Assembly (NCBI RefSeq): GCF_000194135.1
Contig: NC_015318.1
Coordinates: 186,001-250,000 of the forward strand
Length of the DNA: 64,000 nt
Direction: 5' to 3'
Source: Hippea maritima DSM 10411
Lineage (GTDB): Bacteria > Campylobacterota_A > Desulfurellia > Desulfurellales > Hippeaceae
Position numbers and translations under genes: made by a program. Numbering within the stretch: the stretch's first letter is position 1; each line of letters begins with the position of its first letter. The notes below the pieces were generated by a model, which had not been told where the DNA came from, made no database searches, and saw only the letters and a list, made by a program, of their open reading frames with translations. Below are positions 17,054-26,000 of this stretch, piece after piece.

Positions 17054-17064
17054 AGGGGTGCTAA

Positions 17065-17454
17065 ATGGAAAAATATTATGCAACTGGAAAAAGAAAAACT
17101 GCCGTTGCCAGGGTTTGGGTATGGCAGGGTGAAGGAAATATAAATATCAATAAACAAACGCTGGATGAGTATTTTGGTGGGTTGGAAGAAGCCAAGTTAA
17201 AAATACTCTACCCACTCAATTTGGTTGGTTTAAATAGCAAGATAGATGTGTATGCCACCGTTAAAGGTGGCGGGATTATGGCTCAGGCTGAGGCATTAAG
17301 ACACGGGATTTCCAAAGCCTTGGTAGAATATGATCCCAATTTGAGAGCCACACTGAAGCCTTTGGGATTACTCTCAAGAGATGCAAGGGCAAAAGAAAGA
17401 AAGAAATATGGAAGGAAGAAAGCAAGAAAATCCTTCCAATGGTCCAAGAGATAA
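17065..17454 (+). CDS. rpsI: 30S ribosomal protein S9
   Basis: A 129-residue S9 starting EKYYATGKRKTAVARVW, with the GGG-IMAQAEALRHGISKAL block and the basic C-terminal tail ending FQWSKR that reaches the decoding site and contacts P-site tRNA. GGGGTG precedes the ATG. A strong terminator follows at 17463. Confidence 0.99.
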   Translation: MEKYYATGKRKTAVARVWVWQGEGNININKQTLDEYFGGLEEAKLKILYPLNLVGLNSKIDVYATVKGGGIMAQAEALRHGISKALVEYDPNLRATLKPLGLLSRDARAKERKKYGRKKARKSFQWSKR

Positions 17455-17462
17455 CACCCCCG

Positions 17463-17490
17463 CCCCACGTCAGTGGGGTTTTCTTTTTTG
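17463..17490 (+). terminator. Rho-independent terminator after rpsI
   Basis: CCCCAC (17463-17468), loop GTCA, GTGGGG (17473-17478), then TTTTCTTTTTT. It ends only four bases before the argC ATG at 17494. Confidence 0.92.
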
Positions 17491-17493
17491 TGT

Positions 17494-18501
17494 ATGTTAG
17501 AAGTAGGTATAGTTGGAATAACAGGCTTTACTGGCCTTGAACTATTAAAGCTCCTTATAAATCATAAAGGTGTTAAAGTTAGTTACATAGCCTCAAGGAG
17601 TGAGACAGGCAGAAAGGTTTCGGATATTTATCCGCTTTTTGAGGGTGTGTATGATAATGTAATTGAGCCAATAAGCGTAGATAGAATGGCTTCTTTGGAT
17701 GCTGTCTTTTTAGCTTTACCGCACACAGTTTCTGCTTCCGTTGTTAAGGATATCTACGATAAGGTTAGAATTATAGACTTAAGCGCAGACTTTAGGTTGT
17801 CTTCAGTCGATGAATATGAAAAGTGGTATAAGGTTAAACACCCCGCCAAAGATCTGCTTAGGAATGCCGTTTACGGCTTGGTTGAGCTTAACCGTCAGCA
17901 GATAAAAGCATCCAGGATAGTAGCGAATCCTGGATGTTATGCAACAAGCGTAATTTTGGCTTTGGCGCCAGTGGCAAGTTATATTAATGATATTGTGATA
18001 GTAGATTCAAAATCTGGTGTTAGTGGCGCCGGAAGAGCAGCTAAAGATGGGCTGCAATTTTGTGAGGTTAATGAAAACTTCAAGGCATACTCTATAACAG
18101 GTCATAGGCATATACCAGAGATGGAGGAGCAGCTAAGAAGGTATAATAACGATATAACAGTTGAGTTTATACCGCATCTTTTGCCACTTCAGAGAGGGAT
18201 ACTTTCCACTATTTATGCCTCCTTGAAAGAAAGAGCCAACGTAGAAGAACTCTATAAAGATTTTTATAAAAACGACTTTTTTGTTAGAGTGGTAGACGAA
18301 CCGCCTACATTGAACAATGTAAGGGGTACAAATTTTTGTGATATATATCCGTACTATGATGAGAGAGTAGGAAAACTTGTTGTGATAAGTGTTATAGATA
18401 ATCTTATTAAAGGTGCCTCGGGTCAGGCTATTCAAAACTTAAATGTTATATTTAATTTTGATGAAAAAGAGGGCTTAATGCCCTATCCTTACTATCCATG
18501 A
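17494..18501 (+). CDS. argC: N-acetyl-gamma-glutamyl-phosphate reductase
   Basis: Third step of arginine synthesis: NADPH reduction of N-acetylglutamyl phosphate to the semialdehyde. From ATG 17494 the protein has 335 residues and starts directly with the Rossmann motif VGIVGITGFTGLELL; an upstream in-frame GTG at 17473 lies in the rpsI terminator and is rejected. The catalytic Cys sits in ANPGCYATSVIL and the His in TGHRHIPEMEEQL. No Shine-Dalgarno site precedes the ATG. The stop overlaps the argJ start by four bases (ATGA). Confidence 0.95.
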   Translation: MLEVGIVGITGFTGLELLKLLINHKGVKVSYIASRSETGRKVSDIYPLFEGVYDNVIEPISVDRMASLDAVFLALPHTVSASVVKDIYDKVRIIDLSADFRLSSVDEYEKWYKVKHPAKDLLRNAVYGLVELNRQQIKASRIVANPGCYATSVILALAPVASYINDIVIVDSKSGVSGAGRAAKDGLQFCEVNENFKAYSITGHRHIPEMEEQLRRYNNDITVEFIPHLLPLQRGILSTIYASLKERANVEELYKDFYKNDFFVRVVDEPPTLNNVRGTNFCDIYPYYDERVGKLVVISVIDNLIKGASGQAIQNLNVIFNFDEKEGLMPYPYYP

Positions 18502-19700
18502 AAGTAAAAGAAGTAAAAGGATCAATTTGTGTAGTCCCATCTATAGAAGCTTCAGCTGTATATGCTGGCTTAACAAAGAAAAAATTAGATGTAGGACTAA
18601 TATATTCTAAAAAACCTACTGTTTCTGCTGCTGTGTTCACCAAGAACGCTATTAAGGCAGCACCAGTTATCTATGACATGGCCCTAATGAAGAAATTACC
18701 CGATATACGTGCTGTTGTAGTAAACAGTGGGAATGCCAATGCCTGCAACTCAAACGGGTCTGAGGCCGTAGATGCGATTGTAACAAAGACAGCCGAAAAA
18801 TTGGGCATACTGAAGGAGCAGGTCTTTGTTGCATCGACTGGTATAATCGGTGAGGATTTGCCCTATGATAAGATAGTTTCTGCATTAGATAACCTTACCT
18901 TTACACTGTCTCACAATGCTTCGGGTTTTGCAGAAGCCATAATGACAACCGACACTTTTAAGAAAGAGTATGCTTTAGATTGTAGTTTCTACGGAAAGCA
19001 ATTTCATATAGGTGGTGTGGCTAAGGGTGCTGGCATGATCCATCCCAATATGGCAACGATGCTTGCTTTCATAACTACGGATATAAATATAACACATGAT
19101 ATGCTTGATAGAGCCCTAAGAGAGGCTGTAAATAAATCGTTTAACAGAATTAGCGTAGATGGTGATACATCGACAAACGATACGGTTTTTATTATGTCTA
19201 CAAACGAAGCCCCAAACGAAAAAATAGAGAATGAGAATGAGATATATAGGTTCTTTACCGACCAACTAACGCAGCTGTGCAATAATCTTGCCAAGATGAT
19301 AGTGAAAGACGGCGAAGGTGCAACTAAAATTACGGAAGTTGTAGTTGTTGGTGCATTTTCAAAAAAAGACGCGGAACTTATAGCAAGAAGCATTGCAAAC
19401 TCACTATTGGTTAAAACAGCTATATTTGGAGAAGATCCAAACTGGGGTAGGATTGTTGATGCAATTGGATACTCTCAAGCCTATTTTTCTATCAATAGAA
19501 TGAAGGTTTTTATAGGGGATACATTGGTATTTGCATACGGCAGAAGGGCGGATTTTGATAAGACCAAGGTTGAGGCCTATATGAAAAATAACGAGATAAA
19601 AATCTTGGTAGATCTTGGAATAGGCGTTTGTACCTACAATATGTGGTTTAGTGATTTAAGCTATGATTATGTTAAGATAAATGCAGAATACCACACTTAG
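18498..19700 (+). CDS. argJ: Bifunctional glutamate N-acetyltransferase / amino-acid acetyltransferase
   Basis: Transfers acetyl from N-acetylornithine to glutamate, recycling acetyl in arginine synthesis, and may also use acetyl-CoA. The 400-residue precursor carries the self-cleavage site in GVAKGAGMIHPNMATMLAF, where the Thr becomes the N-terminal nucleophile of the beta chain. The C-terminus shows the usual NWGRIVDAIGYS and the family ending INAEYHT. The start overlaps argC by ATGA. Whether this ArgJ is mono- or bifunctional cannot be read from sequence. Its stop shares TTAG with the convergent thioesterase gene. Confidence 0.96.
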   Translation: MKVKEVKGSICVVPSIEASAVYAGLTKKKLDVGLIYSKKPTVSAAVFTKNAIKAAPVIYDMALMKKLPDIRAVVVNSGNANACNSNGSEAVDAIVTKTAEKLGILKEQVFVASTGIIGEDLPYDKIVSALDNLTFTLSHNASGFAEAIMTTDTFKKEYALDCSFYGKQFHIGGVAKGAGMIHPNMATMLAFITTDINITHDMLDRALREAVNKSFNRISVDGDTSTNDTVFIMSTNEAPNEKIENENEIYRFFTDQLTQLCNNLAKMIVKDGEGATKITEVVVVGAFSKKDAELIARSIANSLLVKTAIFGEDPNWGRIVDAIGYSQAYFSINRMKVFIGDTLVFAYGRRADFDKTKVEAYMKNNEIKILVDLGIGVCTYNMWFSDLSYDYVKINAEYHT

Positions 19701-20173
19701 ATATCATCAATAGTTACAGGATTTCCATTTTCTGGTTCGTGATGCATTAGTTTTAGGATTTCCTCCTCTTCTTTTTGGCTTATAGATACATATTTACCCT
19801 CACCTATAACTAATACAGTTCCATTTTTGTCCTTTAAGGTTCCCTTTGCAAAATGTATGTTGTGTTTTGTTGTTGTATACTCAGCCTCGACACTAAGCTC
19901 TATGTTGGGAGGTATTGGTTTTTTGTATTTTACCTTGAGCTCGGCTGTAAAAAAGAGCTTTTTTGTTATTACGCTGCATGCCCAACCCATAGCTTCATCC
20001 AAAATGGAAGCGGCTATACCACCATGGATTCTGTCTTGGTAGCCTATGTAGTTTGTGTTTAGCTTAACTTTGGCATATACTTTTTTGTTATCCGTTTTAA
20101 ATGTTAAGTTTAACCCTGTGGGGTTTTCCTTGCCGCATATAAAGCACTTCTTGTATCTTGGTAAATTCCTCAT
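19697..20173 (-). CDS. PaaI-type hotdog thioesterase
   Basis: A 158-residue hotdog-fold protein. The opening CFICGKENPTGLNLTF is a common N-terminal block in this subgroup, and the active-site helix is DRIHGGIAASILDEAMGWA, with the Asp/Glu that usually acts in acyl-CoA hydrolysis. The substrate is unknown. It stands alone on minus between argJ and the IS481-like element. Stops of this gene and argJ overlap at TTAG 19697-19700, and no terminator lies between them. Confidence 0.88.
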   Translation of the reverse strand: MRNLPRYKKCFICGKENPTGLNLTFKTDNKKVYAKVKLNTNYIGYQDRIHGGIAASILDEAMGWACSVITKKLFFTAELKVKYKKPIPPNIELSVEAEYTTTKHNIHFAKGTLKDKNGTVLVIGEGKYVSISQKEEEEILKLMHHEPENGNPVTIDDI

Positions 20174-20262
20174 ATTGTTATTTTTTCATAGTATATCTGT
20201 TTTTTCAAGAATTTATTTGGTATAATAAAATACCAAGGGTTTATAGAAAAATAAATGATTTA

Positions 20263-20276
20263 ATTTAATCGTTAAA
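20263..20276 (+). repeat. Left copy of 14-bp direct repeat at IS481-like element
   Basis: ATTTAATCGTTAAA occurs here and again at 21673-21686, bracketing the element. It is best read as the target duplication; because the ends carry As, the true length may be 12-14. Confidence 0.85.
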
Positions 20277-21390
20277 GGTAAGTGGTCCACACATACTTAC
20301 CACCTCTACTAAATATATACAGGTTCACAAACTTACTCAACCATTCATAAGGGTAGCCTGCTACCCTTATGATATCTTCCAGTAGTAAGGTTGGAAACCT
20401 TACTATGTTTTCAGATATCATAGCTTTTGTTGATTTCAGTTTCTCAAAAGGCGTTAGGCCGTTCATGTCTATGCCATAGTGAGGCCTTGCTGTATTCCAT
20501 GTATCCTGCCATTGTTGAGCTTTGAGCAAGAACTCAGCGTCATTCCTGCACCTTTCTGGATGAATGGAGAAAAATGATTCATCGTCTTTTCTGTGTGAGT
20601 TTTTAACTATAGCCTGGAGGTGTTTTGCACCTGGTGGTATGGGTTTTAACTCTACATTCAGTTTTGAAAAGAATTCGTTGTATTCATCCAATTTTCTTCT
20701 GCTTGAGGATGCAAATTCAGAACCGTTGTCCAACCTTATGTTTATTTTTCCCCTTACATTGTGCAGCTTTAACCACAGTACGACAAAAAGGATAAAAGCA
20801 AATCCAAAGGATGCAGAAAGAGTATGGGAGTAAGCTGTAAATCTCATTCTCGTTTTTACATCTATTGCGTTCCATTCATATTTTGGCAGGTCGTATTTCT
20901 CTATGTGTCTATACACGCTCTTTGGTAGAGATGTTTCATCCAGTATGTGTTTTGTGTCTATCTGAAGGTGGCTAAAGGGCGTCAGGTGTTCATAATCATA
21001 AAGATGCCTTCTGTTTTTGTTTAGAGTCCTTATTTTCTTTTTCCTCACCCTGTTTCTCTTTAAAACCTTCTTTATTGTGTTTTCGCTTATCTCTATGGAG
21101 TATTTGTTCTTTAGGTAATAGCTTAGAAGCCTGTATCTGTACCCTGTGCTTTTTGCCTCTTCAACAATGAGTTTTTCAAGAGAACAGTCTATCTTTTTTC
21201 TTATGTTCTTTGGTCTTCTTGATAAGTCATTTAGTTCTCCATCCCTTGCCCTTCTCACTGTAGCCCTTGATATGCCAAGTATTCTTGCTGTTTTTGAGAC
21301 ATTGCCGTTGTTTTTCTCTAAAACCTTTCTGACCAAAATTCTTGCACTTGCAGGGTTTGATTTTCTCAAAGTGTGGTATATACTATCCAT
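20272..21390 (-). CDS. IS481-like integrase-core transposase, catalytic Glu replaced by Lys
   Basis: A 372-residue protein. Residues 20-55 form a helix-turn-helix (NVSKTARILGISRATVRRARDG, about 30-51). The integrase core has the first Asp in HLQIDTKHI (Asp145) and the second in IRLDNGSEF (Asp221). The block that normally reads VE-x-SHR and carries the catalytic Glu reads IVKNSHRKDDESFF here, with Lys263 (AAA, 20602-20604). One base change from GAA would do this, so the copy is probably inactive for transposition though otherwise full length. GGGATGGAGG before the ATG is a good ribosome site. Confidence 0.88.
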   Translation of the reverse strand: MDSIYHTLRKSNPASARILVRKVLEKNNGNVSKTARILGISRATVRRARDGELNDLSRRPKNIRKKIDCSLEKLIVEEAKSTGYRYRLLSYYLKNKYSIEISENTIKKVLKRNRVRKKKIRTLNKNRRHLYDYEHLTPFSHLQIDTKHILDETSLPKSVYRHIEKYDLPKYEWNAIDVKTRMRFTAYSHTLSASFGFAFILFVVLWLKLHNVRGKINIRLDNGSEFASSSRRKLDEYNEFFSKLNVELKPIPPGAKHLQAIVKNSHRKDDESFFSIHPERCRNDAEFLLKAQQWQDTWNTARPHYGIDMNGLTPFEKLKSTKAMISENIVRFPTLLLEDIIRVAGYPYEWLSKFVNLYIFSRGGKYVWTTYL

Positions 21391-21619
21391 GATGCAGCCT
21401 CCATCCCTTTAGGAGTTTTATGGGTCTTCCTATTATATTCAAATCCAGTGATTTGAATATGCAAAAGAGGATGTGGGCTGCATCAGCCCTTGAGAAAGAG
21501 AAAGATTTAACGGGCAGAAAACCTACTTTCAGGTTTTCTGCCCCTACTATCTTTCTTATTCTCTTCACTTCCATGTTGGTGCCTCCACTCTCTTTTCTAT
21601 CATTCTCATTCTCAGACAT
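21383..21619 (-). CDS. Possible leader ORF of the IS481-like element
   Basis: A 78-codon frame that ends eight bases inside the transposase gene, so its translation could be coupled to it. The product starts with a polar stretch rich in Glu and Asn and has no family features I recognise. A 13-bp perfect hairpin lies within it (21512-21543). It could equally be untranslated leader; no strong ribosome site marks its start. Confidence 0.3.
   Translation of the reverse strand: MSENENDRKESGGTNMEVKRIRKIVGAENLKVGFLPVKSFSFSRADAAHILFCIFKSLDLNIIGRPIKLLKGWRLHHG
21512..21543. repeat. 13-bp perfect hairpin inside the IS481-like element
   Basis: GGGCAGAAAACCT (21512-21524) and AGGTTTTCTGCCC (21531-21543) are exact reverse complements around the loop ACTTTC. 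No T run follows on either strand. It lies about 120 bases before the transposase start on the transposase transcript. Confidence 0.85.
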
Positions 21620-21672
21620 AGATATTACCTCTATTTGCTTTAGGTGGTAAGTATGTTTGGACCTATCTGGTT

Positions 21673-21686
21673 ATTTAATCGTTAAA
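21673..21686 (+). repeat. Right copy of 14-bp direct repeat at IS481-like element
   Basis: Exact match of 20263-20276; it ends four bases before the hisF -35 element. Confidence 0.85.
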
Positions 21687-21690
21687 AGCC

Positions 21691-21719
21691 TTGAATTAAA
21701 TATTTTTAAAGATTATAAT
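21691..21719 (+). promoter_or_regulatory. Promoter of hisF
   Basis: TTGAAT (21691-21696), 17-base spacer, TATAAT (21714-21719). It lies just right of the IS481-like element, which therefore separates it from any upstream control sequence it once had. Confidence 0.8.
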
Positions 21720-21749
21720 CTATTTTAGCTTGGTTAAAAGGAGTTTTCT

Positions 21750-22505
21750 ATGCTGGCGAAGAGGATTATACCTTGCCTGGATGTGGATAAAGGAAGGGTG
21801 GTCAAGGGTGTCAACTTTGTCGAGTTAATAGATGCAGGAGATCCAGTCGAGCAGGCCGTTATTTATGATAAACAAGGTGCAGATGAGCTTGTGTTTTTAG
21901 ATATAACGGCTACTTATGAGAGAAGAAAAACGATTATAGATGTTGTTAGGAGAACGGCTGAAAAGGTGTTTATGCCTTTGACAGTTGGTGGGGGCATACG
22001 TAGTATAGAGGATATTAAAGATTTACTTAAGGCTGGAGCAGATAAGGTTTCCATAAACTCAGCAGCTGTTAAAAATCCAGAGCTTATAGATAAAGCAAGT
22101 AAAATCTTTGGTAGTCAGTGTATAATTGTAGCTATAGATGCAAAAAGAACTGACAATGGCTTTGAGGTTTTTGTGAAAGGTGGAAGAGAGCCTACGGGGC
22201 TTGATGCTGTTGAGTGGGCGATTGAGGTGCAACAGAGGGGTGCAGGTGAGATACTTTTAACAAGCATAGATGCAGATGGAACGAAAGATGGCTACGATAT
22301 AGAGCTAACTTCACTTATAAGTAGGTCGGTTGATATACCTGTTATAGCAAGTGGTGGTGCTGGAGAACTTAAACACTTCCAAGAGATATTTGAAAAAACT
22401 GAGGCTGAGGCAGCTTTAGCGGCAAGCGTATTTCACTTTGGTATTTACACCATCTCAGATGTTAAAAAATTTCTAAAAGGTATGGGTATAAATGTCAGAT
22501 TATAG
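21750..22505 (+). CDS. hisF: Imidazole glycerol phosphate synthase, cyclase subunit
   Basis: Forms imidazole glycerol phosphate and AICAR with HisH in histidine synthesis. The 251-residue (beta/alpha)8 barrel starts [20 protein letters not shown], with catalytic Asp11, and the second Asp lies in IIVAIDAKR. Phosphate-binding loops [10 protein letters not shown] and [11 protein letters not shown] are intact. AAAGGAG precedes the ATG. Its end overlaps the next gene by 14 bases. Other his genes, except hisG at 34.7 kb, are outside the window. Confidence 0.98.
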   Translation: MLAKRIIPCLDVDKGRVVKGVNFVELIDAGDPVEQAVIYDKQGADELVFLDITATYERRKTIIDVVRRTAEKVFMPLTVGGGIRSIEDIKDLLKAGADKVSINSAAVKNPELIDKASKIFGSQCIIVAIDAKRTDNGFEVFVKGGREPTGLDAVEWAIEVQQRGAGEILLTSIDADGTKDGYDIELTSLISRSVDIPVIASGGAGELKHFQEIFEKTEAEAALAASVFHFGIYTISDVKKFLKGMGINVRL

Positions 22506-22989
22506 ATTTGCTCTTGTTGTTATGAGTGATTCAAAGTTTAGAAATCCCGAGGAAGATAGGGTTAGGCCTATCGTTGATGAGATTCTAAAAGCCAACGGTT
22601 TTAAGCTTGTTAGGTATGATATTATCCCCGATGAATTTGACTTGATAAAGGAAAAATTGATTGAACTTTCAAATGACTCAGATGTTGATGTGGTTATTAC
22701 ATCGGGTGGCACGGGTCTTTATAAGAGAGATGTTACACCGGATGCAACAAAAGAGATTTTGGATTATGAGATACCGGCCATTCCTCAAGCAATTCTCTAT
22801 AACGCCCTTACTAAAACGAAGAGGGCTATGCTTTCCAGGATGGTGGCCGGTGTTAGAAATTTCACTCTTATTATAAATCTACCAGGCTCTCCAAAGGCTG
22901 TTAAAGAGGACTTGGAGTATATTATTGATGTAATAGAGCATGCTGTTGATAAACTCAAGGGTGATAATACACCTTGCGGTGAAAATTAA
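22492..22989 (+). CDS. MogA/MoaB family molybdenum cofactor protein
   Basis: A 165-residue protein of the molybdopterin-binding fold. [25 protein letters not shown] is the conserved binding loop and [30 protein letters not shown] (from about residue 108) the second conserved block. Members adenylate molybdopterin before metal insertion. Length and motifs suit MogA or MoaB and I cannot separate them. It overlaps hisF by 14 bases and is followed by the glutamate dehydrogenase gene after 21 bases, so the three may form one unit. Confidence 0.92.
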   Translation: MSDYRFALVVMSDSKFRNPEEDRVRPIVDEILKANGFKLVRYDIIPDEFDLIKEKLIELSNDSDVDVVITSGGTGLYKRDVTPDATKEILDYEIPAIPQAILYNALTKTKRAMLSRMVAGVRNFTLIINLPGSPKAVKEDLEYIIDVIEHAVDKLKGDNTPCGEN

Positions 22990-23010
22990 ACCTTTTTAGA
23001 GGGGGAATTT

Positions 23011-26000
23011 ATGGAACTATCCAGAGACAATTACGTTAAGGTTGTCAAGGCTCTGAAGAAAGACCTTGTGAAAAAGGGTTTTGAGGAGGAACTTGTTGAG
23101 GTCTTTGTTGATTCGTCTTTGAAATATTCAAAGGTAGAAAGCTTTTCTGAGAAATTTCCTTTTAAGTATTTAAATAGAGTTATTGAGGACAGCATAAAAT
23201 TCCTTTTGGAGAAGAGGGATGATATAAAGCTCGAGCTTGAGGATATACAGATAGAAAATAAAAACTATACCCAAATTAAACTACTCACAGATAACAATCC
23301 ATTTATTGTTGACAGTATAACATCAATTATCAATAACCTAAATGAATTTTATATAGATTTTAGTATTCAACCCATATTTGTTATAGAAAGGGCTAAAAGC
23401 GGAAAACTTACAAAGATAGAGTTCCCCCATGAAAGTGGCAACAAAGAGCTTTATTTGCTGTTTTTGCTTGATGCTATTAGTGATATACAGAAAGACAAAC
23501 TTAGAAAAGACATTGTAAACTCTGTTGAGGAAGGCAGGCTTGCTGTATCGGATTTTAAAGATATGGAAAAAAGGGTCAAAGATATTGCGAGAAAACTCAA
23601 CGACCCGATATATCTTAAAAAGATAAGTGAAAAAGATACAGAGGATATTAAAGAGTTCCTGATGTGGCTACTTGATGAAAACTTTATATTTTTAGGCATG
23701 AGAACATATAGGCTGGACTATGAAGAAGATGACATACTTATTCAAATGGACAAGCCGAGTTGTTTGGGTATTCTAAGAAAAATCGAAAGGTCTATGTTTA
23801 AGGATAAGATATCGATAAAGGAGCTTCCAGAGAGTGCTCTGGATACGGTAAAGGCTGGGAATGTTTTGGTTATAGATAAAACGAACTCAAAGAGCAATGT
23901 CTATGACACCCGCAGAATGGACTATATAGCTATATCAGAATTTGATAAAGATTTAAAGGTAATAAAAAGACATATAATATTGGGACTATTTACATCCAAG
24001 GCTTTAAAGGAACAGGCATCCAATATTCCGTTTTTGAAATCCAAACTTGATAGGATATTGTTTGAAGAGAATGTTGTAGAAGATTCTTTTGAATACAAAC
24101 ACATGATAGACATATTTAATACGCTAACTAAGGATGACTTGTTTATATCGAGCACGGAGAATTTGAAAATTCTACTTGAAGAACTTTTAACATGCGAGAC
24201 AGAGAAAAGGATAAAAATATTAACCAGGCAGGCAAATTTGGTTCATGGAGTTTATTTGATAGCTGTCTTGCCTGTTAAGTTTTATTCACAGAAGAATATA
24301 GAGAATTTTACCCAATTCCTCAGTGAAACACTGAAAACCGAAGATATAGAATATAAAATAATAACACAAAGTCCTCGAATTATAAGAATTCACTATTATC
24401 TAATTTTTGATAAATACAAGAAACCTAAAATAGATGTTGAAGTGGTTGAAGAAAACCTAAAAGAAATAGTTTCAAGTTGGAAGGATAACTTTAGGTCTGC
24501 TTTGGCTGATATGTATGGCAGCGGCAAGGCTTCCTACTATATCAATAAATACATGAATAGTTTTGATGATGAGTACATCTCTAAAACCTCACCCGATGAG
24601 GCTATATTTGACATAGAGCATTTTGAGAAAATTTTGACCTCACAAGAGGTTGAGGCCGATATATACACTCAAGGCGATAGTATATTTTTTAACATCTACT
24701 CTCTTAATAAGTTGCCTCTTTATGAAATACTGCCAAAACTCAACAATATGGGTCTGAATGTTTTGTATGAGGATTTTGTAAGCATAGAGATAAACAAGAA
24801 GATTGTCTATATCCAGAGGTTTTCTGTAGATCCAGCAAAGTTAGATCTAACTAATGCAGATAAATTATTTAAGACAATAAATGAAAATTTTGAAGCCATT
24901 TGGAGAGGTATAGTAGAAGATGACGGTCTGAATGAACTTACAACAAAGGCTGTAATGGGTTATAAGTATATAGATGTTTTGAGAACATTAAGTAATTATT
25001 TGATGCAGATAAACTTCCAGATAAAAAAGGCATCCATCATAAGCGTTTTAGTTAAGTATCCGCACCTTGCCAGTATGCTTATAGACTATTTCGAAAATAA
25101 GTTCTCACCCCAGCTTGCTAGTGAAGAAGAGGTTAAAAAAGTTTATGAAAAAACAAAAAACGAGCTTGAGCAGATAAACGACATTCACGAATACAGAATA
25201 GTCCATTCGCTATTTAATATCATAGAAAGCACCGTTAGAACCAATTTTTACAAGAGAAACAAAAAATATCACTACATATCCTTAAAGATTAATTCATCAA
25301 AGATTCTTACAATGCCATCACCAAGGCCCATGTTTGAGGTGTATGTACATTCATCTTTTATGGAGGGCTGCCATCTCAGAGGCGGTAAGGTTGCCCGTGG
25401 TGGCATACGTTGGAGCGATAGAAAGGACGATTTTAGGCTTGAGATATTAGGACTTATGAAAACGCAGATGGTTAAGAATGCAGTTATCGTACCCGTTGGA
25501 TCCAAAGGCGGCTTTATAGTCAAGGCGGTAGCAAAAAACAGAGAAGAATGGATTGAATTAGGTAAAAAGGCTTACAGAACCCTCATGAGGGGTATGCTTG
25601 ATGTAACGGATAATATAGATGAGAATAACAATGAAATAAGACCTGAAGATGTTGTATGTTATGATGAATTTGACCCATACTTAGTTGTTGCTGCCGACAA
25701 AGGTACTGCTACCTTCTCTGATATAGCAAACGAAATCAGCGAAAAAGAGTATAACTTCTGGCTTAAGGATGCCTTTGCGAGCGGCGGTAAACATGGATAT
25801 GACCACAAAAAGATAGGTATTACAGCAAGGGGAGCTTGGCAGTGCGTAGAAAGGCATTTTAGAGAAATGGGCAAGAATGTCTTTACGGATACGTTTACTG
25901 TTGTGGGCATTGGTGATATGAGCGGTGATGTTTTTGGAAACGGAATGCTTTATACAGACAAGATTATTCTAAAGGCTGCCTTTAACCATATAGAGATATT

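Larger units (their letters stand above)
20277..21672 (-). mobile_element. IS481-like (or ISNCY-type) insertion sequence
   Basis: About 1.4 kb, bracketed by the 14-bp direct repeat. Both ends carry the inverted block ACATACTTACCACCT preceded by GGTCCA and one variable base (left CA, right AA). The left end also has an inner palindrome GGTAAGT ... ACTTACC. It carries one transposase gene on minus plus a possible short upstream frame. IS481-type elements make duplications of 4-15 bp, which fits. The right end sits next to the hisF promoter. Confidence 0.85.

Noticed and set aside
17473-17493. Upstream GTG start of ArgC
   Set aside because: The GTG is part of the rpsI terminator stem; the Rossmann motif begins right after the ATG at 17494.
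20216-20237. 7-bp hairpin TTGGTAT/ATACCAA upstream of the thioesterase gene
   Set aside because: Short and AT-rich with no T run; not above chance for this base composition.
24600-25200. Possible frameshift in the middle of the large glutamate dehydrogenase
   Set aside because: The frame is continuous over 1,584 residues with all core motifs, and the length fits the family.
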